Assembly (NCBI GenBank): GCA_022813625.1
Contig: JAKLMB010000026.1
Span: forward strand, 378,983 to 442,982
Length of the DNA stretch: 64,000 nucleotides
From: Aaosphaeria pasadenensis
Taxonomy: Eukaryota > Ascomycota > Dothideomycetes > Pleosporales
Direction of reading: 5' to 3'
A program made the translations under genes and the position numbers. Shown piece by piece: positions 10,652-22,720 of the stretch. The notes under the pieces are model-generated. The model worked only from the letters and a program-made list of their open reading frames with translations. It searched no databases and had not been told where the DNA came from. Numbering within the stretch: position 1 is the stretch's first letter; every line of letters begins with the position of its first letter.

Positions 10652-12397
10652 TCAATAATCGGCCCAAATGCCCCTAAAGCGCAAGAGGTCCTTCTGGCCA
10701 TAACACTCCGCCACTACAGTAAGTATCATGTCGATAGTCACTTTGCTATTCCAGGCAACGGTTTCTATATTATCTGACTTGGGCATAATCTCCACCTTCT
10801 TGGGCTTAGGAGTGTCGATGCCACTGCGTGTAAGAAGTTGCTTGCGATAGTCTTCTGCTTCCGTCCGCGAAGCGAAATATTTGGCTTGCTGCGTACTCGA
10901 GGTTCCAGCAGCAGCATCAGAATCAAGTCCACTCGCGTTTTGCCCTTTCTCGTCGTGTGTCTTTCTGTCTCGACGAGATTCTAGCGACTGATCAACGTCA
11001 CCATTTCCATTGTGGCGACGAGTAGATCCCCCGGATGAAGCTACTCCATCTCGGACAGACTGTGACAGATCTCGGTCGGACTTCTGTTGGGGTCGCACCA
11101 GGCGATCGCCTAACTGAGCGAGTAATCTTGCTCGCGCTTCCTCGAGTGTGGTCGGCTCATCAGCATCGGAAATCTCGCCATCTTCACCATCTTCGGATAT
11201 AGACATTTCACCACCATGGTCGCTATCGCCTTCCTTTGTTTGCTCATTGGATGCTTCTTCAGGTTTGCGCTGGAGATCCTCCGTTTGTGGATGTTCGGAT
11301 TCATGACCCTTTGTGTCTGCAATGTGTTCGCCTTCCTCGAGCTCTGATTCTGAGTCCGTTTCCGAATCTTCATCTCCTTCATCGGGAAGTCGAAGTCGGA
11401 ATTGGCCTGCCCTATGTCCCAGATCTCGAATGCTGCCGACGCGTCTGTAATCCAGATCACCATAATCGGGAGCCTTCGCCAACAGAGCCCATATCCAACA
11501 GCTCTTTTGTTTGGATATGGAGCCAAATCGATCCAAACTATGAGCGCAGTATTTGAGACCCCGGAAAACGTCATCTTCGTTCATTTTAAATATTTGCGCA
11601 GGTGTTGGATATTCCCGGTCAAGGCTATAGAGCCAATTGTGTCTAGTCCGCGGTGTTGCAGAGTCCGTGCACTTCGAGGGGTGCGATGCTTTTCGTTTGT
11701 CCAGATCCAGATGTGAGCCATAGAATAGAGTTTCGCGGAGAGCTGCATATCTGCGGAGTAGGTTTCTGTAATACTGCTCCTGGGGGTCAAGCTCAACGGA
11801 ACCGTCCAGGCTTGGCGATGGATGTTCCACTCGCGATCGGTCACAAGCAATCCAAGTGCCATCTTCATATATGACTGAAGTATTGCCGTCATTGGGGTCT
11901 ACGGGTAGATGGGGCGTCTCTTGAGTTGGGTTTGCAACGAGTAAGGAAGGAATCGTCTGGGCTTCGGACCTAATCACACAGGTAAGCTGTGTGTCCCCTT
12001 CAGTACAAAATCTCGGGTGGGCTTCAGTGACGGATGCTTACCTGACACTGCGAAGATAGGCCAACGCCTCGAGGGTTGCCTCATCGGAATCGCCTTCTTC
12101 GTCCATAATGCCGGGGAACATGGACTGCATGCCAGTGTCCATGTTCATAGAGCGCATGATGGGCTTCGAGTTTCTTTTCTTGAACAAATGCGAAGCCGTG
12201 TCTCCTCTAGGTCGTTTGATCGTGAGCTCGCCATCGTCGTTTCCATCACTCATTTCGGCTTGGTCAAGGGTCCTCTTAGTTGGTGAGCAAAGAGGAGGGT
12301 GCAGTGGTGGCGAGGCGAAGTAATCATCTGGTCTCTTGAGTTTGTTGTAGTGACTTCCATCTTGGGTGACTGCGAGATTGATCCCGCTCTTCGACAT
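10652..12397 (-). CDS. Gemin2/SIP1/Brr1-like snRNP assembly protein
   Basis: Two exons (12397-12042 and 11969-10652) joined across a 72-nt intron give 557 residues; the junction reads YLRSV|RSEAQ. The fold suggested is the SIP1 (Gemin2) family, which binds SMN and Sm proteins during assembly of spliceosomal snRNPs. Supporting segments are the helical SWIWALL-type region around CWIWALLAKAPDYG, VGSIRDLGHRAG, and the C-terminal TIDMILTVVAECYGQKDLL, which resembles the Gemin2 C-terminus. Between them lies a long acidic, disordered insertion typical of fungal members. The N-terminus carries a basic patch (TIKRPRG) suitable for nuclear import. Family assignment is from memory of the motifs, not a search. 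Confidence 0.7.
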
Positions 12398-12814
12398 GGC
12401 GAGGATTGCTATGTCAAATGGAGTTGAAGCAGGTGGGATTGGGATGCCTGGTTTGAAGTAAATCTACATCTGACGTTCTTCCCTTCCTTAGGCTGGAGGT
12501 CAGTGCTCTAGCTTTGTCGGCAACCTAAACCTCCGTCCTCCGACTTTACCATCCTCTCCAGTCCAGTCACCCAGTGAATCAATCTAATCCAAATCATACA
12601 AAAAAGCTCTGATGATTACTGGTTTGTTCAGGACGACAATCACAGAATAAGATTCATAATGTGCACATTGGCCAGTGGCATCAGTCTCATAACGTGTAGT
12701 ATACGTGTACATTGATACCTTACAAACTTACTCTATACAGATATCATTCAACAATGATCTTACGATACTCTACAGGGGTAATGAGTGCTGGTGCGCCAAT
12801 CGTTAGAGTAGATC
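12398..12814. other. promoter of Gemin2-like gene and 3' end of SCO1
   Basis: A 417-bp spacer between two same-strand (minus) genes. No distinct element stands out. Confidence 0.5.
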
Positions 12815-14010
12815 CTATTCCCAGCGCTGCTCCTTCTTCAGAGGCTTCTCCCAGTCTTTGATGTGATCTGTAATCACTTTGGCCGCTTGGTCGGCGGTGA
12901 AATTTCGACCAATAGCTTCCACAAAGTCACCCTCTGGATCTACTCATGTCGTTAGTGACCAGCTATGCGGTGGCACCTCATCTTTTCCAAATGGATAGAT
13001 GAATAGAAAGGGACGGAAGACCGGGAACAGCACTCACCCATGAGGTAGAAGTAGATGCTGTGATCTACAAGGTAATCCTGGCCAGGCTTCACAGTTGGTG
13101 GTGTAGAAAAGTATACGCGGTATGCCTTGCAAGTCTGCTTAATGTTCTCGTACTCTCCAGTCAAACCAATGATGTCAGGATGGAACTCCTGCAAATATTC
13201 CTTCAGAACAGCAGGTGTGTCGCGCGCGGGATCGCAGGTGATCATGATGGGGAGCAAGACGTTGCCGCATTTCTCTACAGTCTTGTCGTACATCAAAGAC
13301 ATCTTATCAAGTTCATCGGGGCAAATATCAGGGCAGTGCGTGAATCCGAAATAGACCTGTTGACATCGTCAATATTCATTTCTCGCACATCAGACCGTTT
13401 GTCGTTTCCAGAAATAGTACGAACCAGCGCATATTTCCCCTCCATGTCCTTGTTTGAGAATGGCTTCCCATCTTGATCAACTAGGTTGAACGGACCACCA
13501 ACTTTTGGTTTTCCGATCCCTTTGGTCTCATCTGCTATCTTTTTCCGCGCCAGGCGTTCTTTCTCGTATGTGAAATACACCCACAATCCGACGGCCGTAC
13601 CGATGAAGAGTATCGCAGCTGTAACATTGAATGGCTGCACAGTAATTTTAGCACTCTGCGGCGATCGAAACTAATGCTCAGCATCTATAGCCACTTACAC
13701 CTCCCTTGTTCCGCGCCTTGACTTGTTCAATCGTCTTAAGGGCACTTCGTGGTGTTGAATTCGAGAATGGCCGTACAGGCTGTGTTGATGTTCCACGCAT
13801 ACTACTCAGAAGGCCTTTTCGATGCACCATCTGTCTTTGCAGGTGGCATGGTGCTCCCTTCTCCCCTGATTTATTCCATGCACTGGCTGCATACGAGTTC
13901 CGTGTTGTTGCGAAAGTTCGTCGTGAAGAAGTCCGGAGGGCGGATTGGAGTGTACTGGGCTGACCGATACCCTTGACGGCACCCACAATGCAACTACTTG
14001 GAGAAGCCAT
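12815..14010 (-). CDS. SCO1: SCO1 copper chaperone for cytochrome c oxidase
   Basis: Delivers copper to the CuA site of Cox2 in the mitochondrial intermembrane space. Four exons (14010-13699, 13634-13425, 13356-13038, 12939-12815) give 321 residues. The N-terminal 100 residues are basic and serine-rich, fitting a mitochondrial presequence. A single membrane segment follows (FNVTAAILFIGTAVGLWVYF), then the thioredoxin-like domain. The copper ligands are all present: C182 and C186 in HCPDICP and H273 in DHSIYFYL. The C-terminus DPEGDFVEAIGRNFT appears only after removal of the last, 98-nt intron, which has a CTAAC branch site. The second intron uses a GTTCGT donor. Start chosen at the ATG just before the basic presequence; an upstream in-frame ATG exists. 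Confidence 0.93.
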
Positions 14011-14368
14011 TGCAATTGCGAGTTGTGAGAAACTGGGAATGCGTGCGAGGAGGCGTGATGTTTGAGCTTGATGGTTATGGAAGTTTTGTGAATCATGAGG
14101 TGAGCTCGTAGTGCACAGACCACATATCTCGAATGACATCGCCGCCTTGGTCTATCGATTACGCTGGCACGACTGGACATCACAGGATACTTATATAATC
14201 TTGCCCAAAATGGGGTCTTTTCAATCATTTCAACATATTTGACAAAGTTTTCGATTAGATGCTAGTTGGGTATATATGCGCTGAATGCAAAGCGATCGCC
14301 ATGAACTCGAATCACTCCAAACCGCGCATTTCAATGATGCTTCAATGACCCGCCACTTTTGCCAGACC
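14011..14368. other. SCO1 promoter and transporter 3' end
   Basis: A 358-bp gap between two minus-strand genes. It must contain the DHA1 transporter terminator and the SCO1 promoter. No specific element identified. Confidence 0.5.
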
Positions 14369-16235
14369 TTAACCTCCAGCAGCAAACTTGCTCTTATTCC
14401 GTAGCTTTTCGCCATATTTCCATAACATAAAGGGTGCCGGAACCCCAAGAGCAATGGCAACAAATCCTAACAAGCTATTGCCCCAGCCGAAATCCAAGGC
14501 ATCATACATTGCAGGCGCAAAAAGAGGAAAACCAAACCCAGCTAACGACCTCAAAAATGTTGCTGCTGCGATAGCAGATGCCGCATAACGTGTGTATGAA
14601 TCAACAAGATACGTTTGTATGCATTGAAATCCCACAATGACCCCGGCGCAGAAGATGGCCGCCCCGATGTTGGGAACTATCCAGTGAGTCTTTGCTTGTG
14701 CGCTCCAGCCATACATGAACAACCCAATGGGCACGAGAAACGAGGCTGGGATCATCATAGGAACACGGAATTCTGGCTTTCCAACACCGTTGTTCCGCTT
14801 CTTCATCTTACGATATATGGCATCGTTCAATGGTGCACATGCCTGTGTGCCGATGAAAAACCCAACACCCATGGAAATGAAGTTAAGAGATCCGATCCCG
14901 GTTGACTGTCCATAGCGGACTGACCAAAGCCTTGGGAAGGTGGATAACATCAGATACATCAACCCATACAGGTAAGCCATGTAACAAGAAAGGACGATGA
15001 CGATGGGCTGTGTCAAAAGAAGCCGGAAAGGCCGTTGCAGTGCCACCTTGAGGATGTTGAAAAGGGTCTTGTCTGGTGTGTCATACTCTGTATGCAGCTG
15101 CATATTTCCTGTTTCTTTCCGGAGTCTGTCTCGTTTGCGGGCAAGAAGTTTGGGTGCGTAAGTCTCCTGCAGGAAGAAGAATCCAAACACTTGCACAATG
15201 GCTGTGAAGATGGTAGTCGACCAGAAGCACCAGCGCCATGTTGTGTTCTGCGCAATGAAACCCCCAGCAATAGGCCCAATGGCTGGGCCGAGTAGAGGAG
15301 CCATACTATAGATGGAAATAGCTTTGCCTCTTTGCTCCGCATGGAAGGTGTCGGAGAGAAGCCCCTATGCTTGGTTAGAAAACCTAGCTGGGAAGGATGA
15401 TAGAGAACTTACTCCACCTATAGCGAGCGAAGCACTTCCACCGAGACCGGACATGAAGCGGAACGCCATCAACTGCCTTTCGTTCTGTGAAAACCCGCAG
15501 CCTAGATTCCATGCCATATAGAATAGATTTGACAACTGGACTACGATAACACGACCATAGATTTCACTCAGAGGCCCCAGGAACAACGGCCCAATTGCAT
15601 AAGCTAGGACGAAAATGGAGAGGGTCATCGAAGCCTCGACATCTTGAGTGAGATGGAAATCTCTGCTTATTGCTGGCAAAGCTGGAGAAATCATGGACGA
15701 CGATACTGGTGAAACAAGTGTGAACGCAGAGACGATGAAGGTGGCTGCCCATTTCCGTTTCATAGACCAATTTTTGGGATTTGCAGGATCTTCTGGGGAA
15801 TCCCAAGTAACCTCGTCACAATCAATATCTCAACTAGCTTTTTCGTGGCAATACGGAAATGCTTACAAGGTTTGGATCCGTCGTGGTTCGTGAAGATACA
15901 TTCTTCTCTAGCGGTGGAGAGGTTGCCTCGACATCGCGCTCATTAGGCATGCTGCTCTCTATCTCCTCAAACCTAGACTCCTGTCTTGAAGGCGATAAAC
16001 TGTCTTTATCCGTATCTGTGTCCTCGGAGCTACTAGTCAAGTCAGATGAGGCCCTACCCGTGCAGTCAGCCCCGCGAAGGGATTGTCGGGCTTCATCAAG
16101 AACAATGCCTTCTCCAACTTCATGATGATAGACCGAATGGTCGTCTGGGAATTGGGTCGAGATCAGACGATGCAGCCGTGGACTAGAAGGCCGACTTGAG
16201 CGAGAGCGAGAGCGAGATCTCGTTGAGTTCGCCAT
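14369..16235 (-). CDS. MFS transporter, DHA1 (drug:H+ antiporter-1) type
   Basis: Three exons (16235-15867, 15811-15413, 15364-14369) give 587 residues. A hydrophilic N-terminal tail of about 125 residues, rich in serine and arginine, precedes WDSPEDPANPKNWS, the usual entry to fungal DHA1 carriers. Twelve hydrophobic segments follow, with motif A around GPLSEIYGR and the family-typical ISPALPAISRDF, GPAIGPIAGGFIA and WRWCFW segments. Members export drugs, polyamines or secondary metabolites across the plasma membrane by proton antiport. Here it sits head to head with the Zn2Cys6 regulator across 1.5 kb, so co-regulation with the polysaccharide locus is possible but unproven. The substrate cannot be read from sequence. 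Confidence 0.88.
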
Positions 16236-17702
16236 GAGGGGCGCGTTCTGAGTGTGCTATTCGAGCAAGGATGAATCAAAGACGAATGAATATACTGTGA
16301 CGTATGCGGTTGGCGTTGAGTTCCTTCGAGGATACACAGGTCTAACTGACAGTGAATCTTTATCACGATTATATTGTGGTCCCTTCATCGTCATCCGCAG
16401 CACGCGGACATCTTATACACCTAAGAAAGTGCCCCAAGGAGCCACTTTCAATATAGCAGATCATGGCAATTGCAACGAATACGATTGGGGACCTGGAAAG
16501 GAACATGGGAATTAGTCGGCTTTAACAGAACTTTGGCGAAAAGTCCGTGTCGCTACTTAAAATTATGTTCACCTCACTTGCTCGGCGCACAGCGGCTGGC
16601 CCTTTGATCCAGTTGTCAATCCACAGGGGCTGATTCGTCTATTTCGTATGCTAACGGCTTGCAAAGCAGCCTTCTGTGGGTCGAGATAGGGGATGTACTT
16701 GAGGCGAGTGTGGCCATCTAGAGAGAGTAGTGGCGGAGGGTCGGCTTGCGGGCGGAGTCGAGAGTGGACTTTTCGGTACAACGTACATCAGACAATTGCG
16801 ATGGTATAAACGTGGAACAAAAACACACCCAAAAGTACAGAGAGACGCAGTTCTTCACGTCCAAGAATCTGAAGACTTTGATGGATCAGTATGCTCCTGT
16901 CCACCGGGCTACTAAAGTTCAATTGATGTGTCTTTTTCCATCTATCATGTTAATGCAGCTTGCCATTACGAGGAGGCGATCAATAGGGCTCGCGGGTCTT
17001 CGGCGCACAATAAGATCCGACTTTAGTCCTGAAATCGAGAGCGCCCTCCATGATTGCAACGAGATTTTTAGACTATATTTGATTATGTATTGCAAGATTT
17101 TCTTAAGGAATAATTCCCTTGTGAGTCTTCTCCAAATTTTTGGACGTTGACGGATTGGAATGCCACTATGTTCTCTATCGTAGGTCCGTACTTTCAATGT
17201 TGCTTGTTCATGCTACTTACCAGTACTGTAGTAGTGGGGTAGAATTCTGAGTGGATGGTAGCTCTCATCAGGATGAAATGAATGTATAATGAAATGAAAG
17301 CATCTCAGTTCGATGGAAATCTCGATGAATGTAGGATGTAATCCTAATTAAAAGGTAACTATACGAGTTATCATGATGTGCCCACCACAATGTATGCTGT
17401 GCGGCGTTATCCTCCGATCAATGGGCCGGAATCCCGCTGCTAGTCCCAATTGGGCTTCTATGACCTCCCTTGCGGCTGCACTCGCCTCAACCTTACATCT
17501 CTATCCACAAGTGTTGACCCCTTCACTAAGCTTGTCCCTTTTGTGCATTTCCCCGCCATTCCTACCCCACAGAAATCTATTAGAAGCTTGAAACGGTGAC
17601 CCTTCTGGTTACCAATGATGCGTCTTAATATTCGCGACTGGCGACACCTTCTTTATAAGATATCCTCGCGTTCAACGGGCCGTCTTGGAGGTCAAAGGCT
17701 CA
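16236..17702. promoter_or_regulatory. divergent intergenic region between DHA1 transporter and regulator
   Basis: 1.47 kb with no convincing gene; the few open frames of 70-92 codons are isolated. It contains the promoters of both flanking genes. TATAAG at 17654-17659 lies 44 bp before the regulator ATG. Confidence 0.5.
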
Positions 17703-20078
17703 ATGGACTTTGATGCATCTGAACATGATGAGCGTGATGCGCACAATGATGCCAACAATACTACCAAAGAGGATGGGACTGGGCCAGCATGTCGAGCATG
17801 TCGAAAGAAGAAGGCCAAATGCTCCAGACAGCGACCCTGCTCTCACTGTCTCCGTAACGACATAACTTGCCAGTACGACGCCGAGAAAGGGAAGCCAGGC
17901 ATGAAAGCCGGCGCGATCGATCGACTCACCAAACGCATAGATGATCTTGAAAGCATGTTTTTGGGCCAAGGCGTTTTGATTCACCAACTCTTGGATTGCC
18001 TACAAACAAAAGCCATCCACGAGTCGGTTTCCACTCCTTCGACGAACAGCTTAGCCGGCTACACTTCACAAGTCCAGCAGACCCTTCATGATCTTGGCCA
18101 AAAACGTTCTGCAGGAAGTGATTTGACATCAGTATCCGCCACAGGGCCAGCAAAGCGTCGACGAGTCGAGCAGCAAGCGACACTAGGATCACCCTCGAAT
18201 TTGCAGCACGAATCTGCCGACAACGGCTTACTCCCTCCGGATCTGGTGGATACATTGGTTGAGATCTATTTCGATCGAATTCATCCTTGGATCCCTATCC
18301 TACACGTTCGTCAGTTTCGACAACGAATGGTGGTCCCGACCGAACGATTGAAGCTGTCTACCATCTTGCGCGCCATTATATCAGTTACTGTCCGCTTTCA
18401 GAATGATCATCGACTTGGCGATGCAGAGGCAAAGCTACGACTGGCGCAATTGAGCAGACAAGCAGTGATTTTACAAAGCATGGAGTCCTTCTCTGTAGAA
18501 AATTTGCAAGCTCTGATCATATGCGCATTCGACACGATAGGAAGTGGTCGGGGTCCTTCGGCATGGTCGATCGTTGGCAGCATGGCAAGAACAGTCGAAC
18601 AACTACAACTCAGCATTGAAGACGAAGATCAAGCCTCAATCCCAGGTGTAACCCAGGCGCTTGTTAAACGAATGCATTTCCTCCCGTCCTGCAAAGACTG
18701 GACCGAAAGAGAAGAGCGCCGCCGGGTTTTCTGGAATGTCTTTCTGATGGATAGATTTTGCAGCATAGCCACTGGATGGAATGTGTGCCTTACTAGTGCT
18801 GATGTCAAAAGACGTCTGCCATGCGAAGGAGCACTTTGGGAAGAAGGTCGATCTCTGGAGACCCCGACCCCTTATTTTGGGGTCTCGGATCCTCCTTGTG
18901 ATGCTAGGCAACACTTGCCAAACGTTCGATCTGAGGAGGCTGATCAAGCTTCTTTGGGCGGATTTGCTTATTGTATCGAGGCCACTGAGAGCTTGAGTCT
19001 CGTCACATCGTTCTTCCTGCAGCAAGCGGTGGACGTAGCCAAGGCGCATGATGTTCAGCTTTGGCTGATGAGGTTCAAACAACTGGACCTTCGTTTAGTA
19101 CAGTAAGTGTGCCTGCCGATGAGCAAAACCGCAGCAACATCTGACAATTGGAACAGATGGAAGCTATTCCTACCAGAGCGTTGGAGAGAAGCATGCGCCT
19201 TGAATAGCGATGGAAACATGGATCCAAATCTTACCCTAGCGCATATTACACACAATACCGCTGTTGTGCTCTTGCACCAAGGCATTGCATATCCTTCGTC
19301 AGAGTGGCAGTCACTTCCCATCAATCTGCCCTCTGCAGCAAGCGCCAAAACCTGCATGGCAGCTGCGGTGGAAGTTTCTATCATTACGGATGAATTCCTT
19401 CGGAACAGCAAATGTCTCACAAATCCTCAATTCGCATTCTGTCTTTTCATTTGCGGCCGAATGCTCATTACCCACTCCCTTTACTATAGCATCCCGCTTC
19501 CCCGGCAGTTCGACAGCCTTCTTGAAAGTCTCATGGAGATGGCAAATAGGTGGAATGGGGATCCCTCGGCGCCGAATAGCAATCTCTCTTCTAAATTTGC
19601 GTTGCGTCTGAACCACGCACGAAATTATGGTGACCAAACTTTGGACATTCGACAGGCTGCGTACCCTGAACATCAACTGGGCACGGCGAAGGGTAGTTCA
19701 GACGACATTCAACATGGCAACGGTGCTTCCGGCGTAGCGCACAGCATGCCGGGAGCTTGTGGGGAGAACCCGCCAGGGGCTACGGGCCAATGTGAAACTC
19801 CTGATAGCATCACGCTTGCATTTCCCCCTCTTCCTCTAGCATTCCATGCGCAGCCATCTAGTAAAGACCCGACCGCCATGCCGTCTCCCAACCTCGATTA
19901 CCTGGGCTACACATCACTTGGTCAAGGCAATGAACACACTATTCAGAGTAACGGAGCGTCGTCAATCCCAGAAGGATTGCCATTCGATGGAAACGGGCAA
20001 ATAGCCTTTGAAGATCTAGGTTCATTTCTTGACTGTTCATTTCTACCCAATCAGCGAGTTAGCGCGTTTTCCTCATAG
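17703..20078 (+). CDS. Zn2Cys6 transcription factor
   Basis: Two exons (17703-19102, 19157-20078) with a 54-nt intron give 773 residues. The zinc cluster is C30-x2-C33-x6-C40-x5-C46-x2-C49-x6-C56 (CRACRKKKAKC and CSHCLRNDITC), all six cysteines present. The linker KPGMKAGAIDRLTKRIDDLE leads to a short coiled coil, then the fungal-specific transcription factor domain (about residues 175-480: VEIYFDRIHPWIPILH and RRVFWNVFLMDRFC). The start is the ATG at 17703; an upstream in-frame TTG is not needed. It lies tail to tail with the GH88 gene and near a polysaccharide lyase and an organic-anion permease, so it is a candidate local activator. No closer subfamily is claimed. Confidence 0.88.
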
Positions 20079-21770
20079 CCCTTTCTTGTTCAACGGAATC
20101 AATCCGAAATCCAACAAGCGATTTCCTAAAAGTATGAAGAAGTAGTCGGCGTAGACAAGTCCATGATCAGCCCATCTCCGAGGAGCGAATTCATAATTAT
20201 TAATAGTCGCACCGTTCAAAATCGTCTCGCTCTCGCCCATATCTACCCCAAGAGTGATGTTCGTGATAGAGCCATGCTCAACTGTTTCAATGTCATGCTT
20301 GGTTACGGTGAACAAAGCCTTTTGGTTGATATTGTTGGCACAGACATTGTTGGTGATTTTCAAAGCTGCCAGGAGGTAGTCTGAAGTCTCGCCTGTCTGT
20401 AGCAAAGCCTTGTGAATTAAAATCATTCCATAGGCGGCAATCATGGCAGCACTTGTGTCGGTTGGCCGCTTCGTGCCTTCTGTCTCCGGTGCATCGAAAT
20501 CCCAAGCTACAATGTTAGATTCGGCCAGACGACCCAGAAAATGGTCAGCGCAACGTCGAGCAGTGTCTAGAAACTCTGTCTCATGGGTCCACATGTATGT
20601 TTCCGCAAATCCAGCGATTGCCCACGCCTGTCCCCGAGACCAGCAAGACGTATGCGAGTATCCCTGGTTGGTAAGGCGTTGTCGAATTTCTCCGGTGTTG
20701 GTGTCGAATACTACAAGATGAGTCGTGGAGCCATCCGCTCGAATGTGCGTGCGCATCGTCGTGCGAGCATGCTCGACGGCTGCAGCGTGCATTTCCTTAT
20801 TGTATGTCTTAGAAGCGGCGTAGAATAGGAGGTCGAGATTCATCATATTATCCTACATATTGTGTTAACGTTGAGGTGATACATGGAACAGTGCTCAAAT
20901 CTACTCCGAGGCAGTACTCACAATGATCATCATAAATTCCGAGCTTGGATCATGAAAGTTGTACTTTTTCGTCACACACGTATCCCAACTTCGTATGCAA
21001 CCAATCCTCGCATCGAATCGGGAGTAAAGGCTCAGTGCCGCTGTCTTGATCGTTTCCAAAGCTCGAAGATCGTGATTGAGCTCGTACGCAGGCCTAGCCC
21101 ATGGCATGATCATGAAGCCTAAGTCGTGCGTATTTCGCAGAAGTGCGTTTTGGTGCAGGCTCTCTGTCCAAACCTTGCATGCGTGTCTAGGTCACCTTGT
21201 TAGCAAGCTTGGGCGCAGAAGGGAACCGGGTTTTGTACTCCAAATGAAGTTCATGGACACTTTGTGCAGTAGCAGCATCTGGAAAGATCATAGACCCATG
21301 ATTTCTCCTCCTCTCAAGCAAGAGATGAAGGCTTCCAGGGAAGAAACCAGAGGTCCAAAAATCAAGCTCTCGATATACGTAATGGAGTCCTCCAGGCTTG
21401 GTGTATTCGGGAAAGAACACGGGAGGCGTGGGCTGATTTAGACCTCTGACAGCAATACCCCATATCTTAGCTTCGACTGACTGATCGAAGAGTTGTGACA
21501 GAGACTTGATGTTTGTGAGAGTGTAGGTTGCAGGGGTGTAATTGGAGGAAACATTTGTGTCGTCCTTGTCCTGGCCATTGTTAGTTGGCCCGATGCCTAT
21601 TATGAGGCTAATTGTTCCCTCTTCTAACTCACACCTATTGAATTGGTTGTAGTTGTTGCATTTTGGCTGGTTAATGGCTGTGCCAGGCTATTCGTTCCCT
21701 TGAAGCTGGAACTCCGCCAGCGCTTTCGTATGTGAGGAGTCAGTTCGTTCGTCCGGGATTCTGCAAGCAT
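20073..21770 (-). CDS. GH88 unsaturated glucuronyl hydrolase
   Basis: Hydrolyses the 4,5-unsaturated uronic acid that polysaccharide lyases leave at the non-reducing end of oligosaccharides. Four exons (21770-21633, 21570-21239, 21186-20922, 20852-20073) give 504 residues, and each junction restores family motifs. THDLGFMI supplies D178 and IIDNMMNLDLL supplies D246, the two aspartates conserved in this family; SCWSRGQAWAI, WDFDAP and WADHGLVYADYFF are also characteristic. No signal peptide is visible, so it should act inside the cell on imported oligomers. It converges on the regulator gene, each stop codon lying inside the other reading frame. A fungal GH105-like activity is less likely given the DLGF and DNMMNL motifs. 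Confidence 0.88.
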
Positions 21771-22720
21771 GATGAATAAAACAGTAAGCTCTGTTCGTCA
21801 AATCTTCAGAGGTGAAGAAATGGATGGCATTTGGACCTATTACTTATTTCATGGGTCCTATCCTTTGGCTTGGCCTTTTCCCACATGTATCGTCCTCAAT
21901 CAAGGGCAGGCGGCGTTAAGGCCGTAGATTGCTCCGCCTGCCGTTGGGTCGACCGGACCCCACAACTTCCTCCCCCGGAGAACCTCGAACAATATGTCTC
22001 CTACAACTGCCTGAATCCTTCCTTGTTGGTAGCATTGTTGTTTCTATCGGCACAACATATTGTCCGAAATCGCCGCCGTTCGCGATCGGCATGTTGTCTG
22101 TAGGCTGCACGTGGACGTGCTTACCTGCGGTCGGATGTTGCATGGCAGATGATCAAATACTCCCACAGGACTCTTAAGTAGGCGGTAACAGACTGTTCAT
22201 GTTGCCAAATCGTTGAACAATGCGGTGTGGCCTTGATTTGATCATCCGACAATACCCAAACATTGTGAAGGCTTAACCTGCGAGGCCACTGCCTACACCG
22301 CTGGAAGATGAAATTCATTGTGAAATTCTACTATTGTCTTTATTAAAATACGCTCTTAGGATGTGTCCAGTTGGTGACCTATTTTATTTTTCACTATGAA
22401 GTCGTTTGGTCCGAGCTGGACTGCGTCTGATAGGCGGTCTAGCACTGGTGTGGTGGTAGTATCCAGAAAATTTCAATGTGGATGCTACTTTCGCTCACAA
22501 ACAAGGGACAATCATCCTTACTTGAGCTCCCGTGACGGCGATGAAGATGCCATCTGACCACTTCCCTCACTATCAACAACAGTGAGACTGAGAAAATGCG
22601 ATCGAATAAACGGAACTAGAGTTGCGTAATGCTATTTTTCTATCACTGTCACTTCCCGCCACAGACACCTCAGCCAACACGGCTCCTATCTGAGTACCAA
22701 TTTTCTACGTTGGTACATGG
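21771..22720. promoter_or_regulatory. GH88 promoter region and 3' end of the DAL5-type permease
   Basis: A 950-bp spacer between two minus-strand genes. It contains CGG at 21911-21913 and CCG at 21922-21924 as an inverted pair with eight bases between, plus further CCG triplets to 21960. Such pairs are typical Zn2Cys6 binding layouts. No gene recognised. Confidence 0.4.

Noticed and set aside
16252..16515. 87-codon plus-strand frame upstream of the DHA1 transporter
   Set aside because: It overlaps the promoter of a well-supported gene and has no recognisable features.
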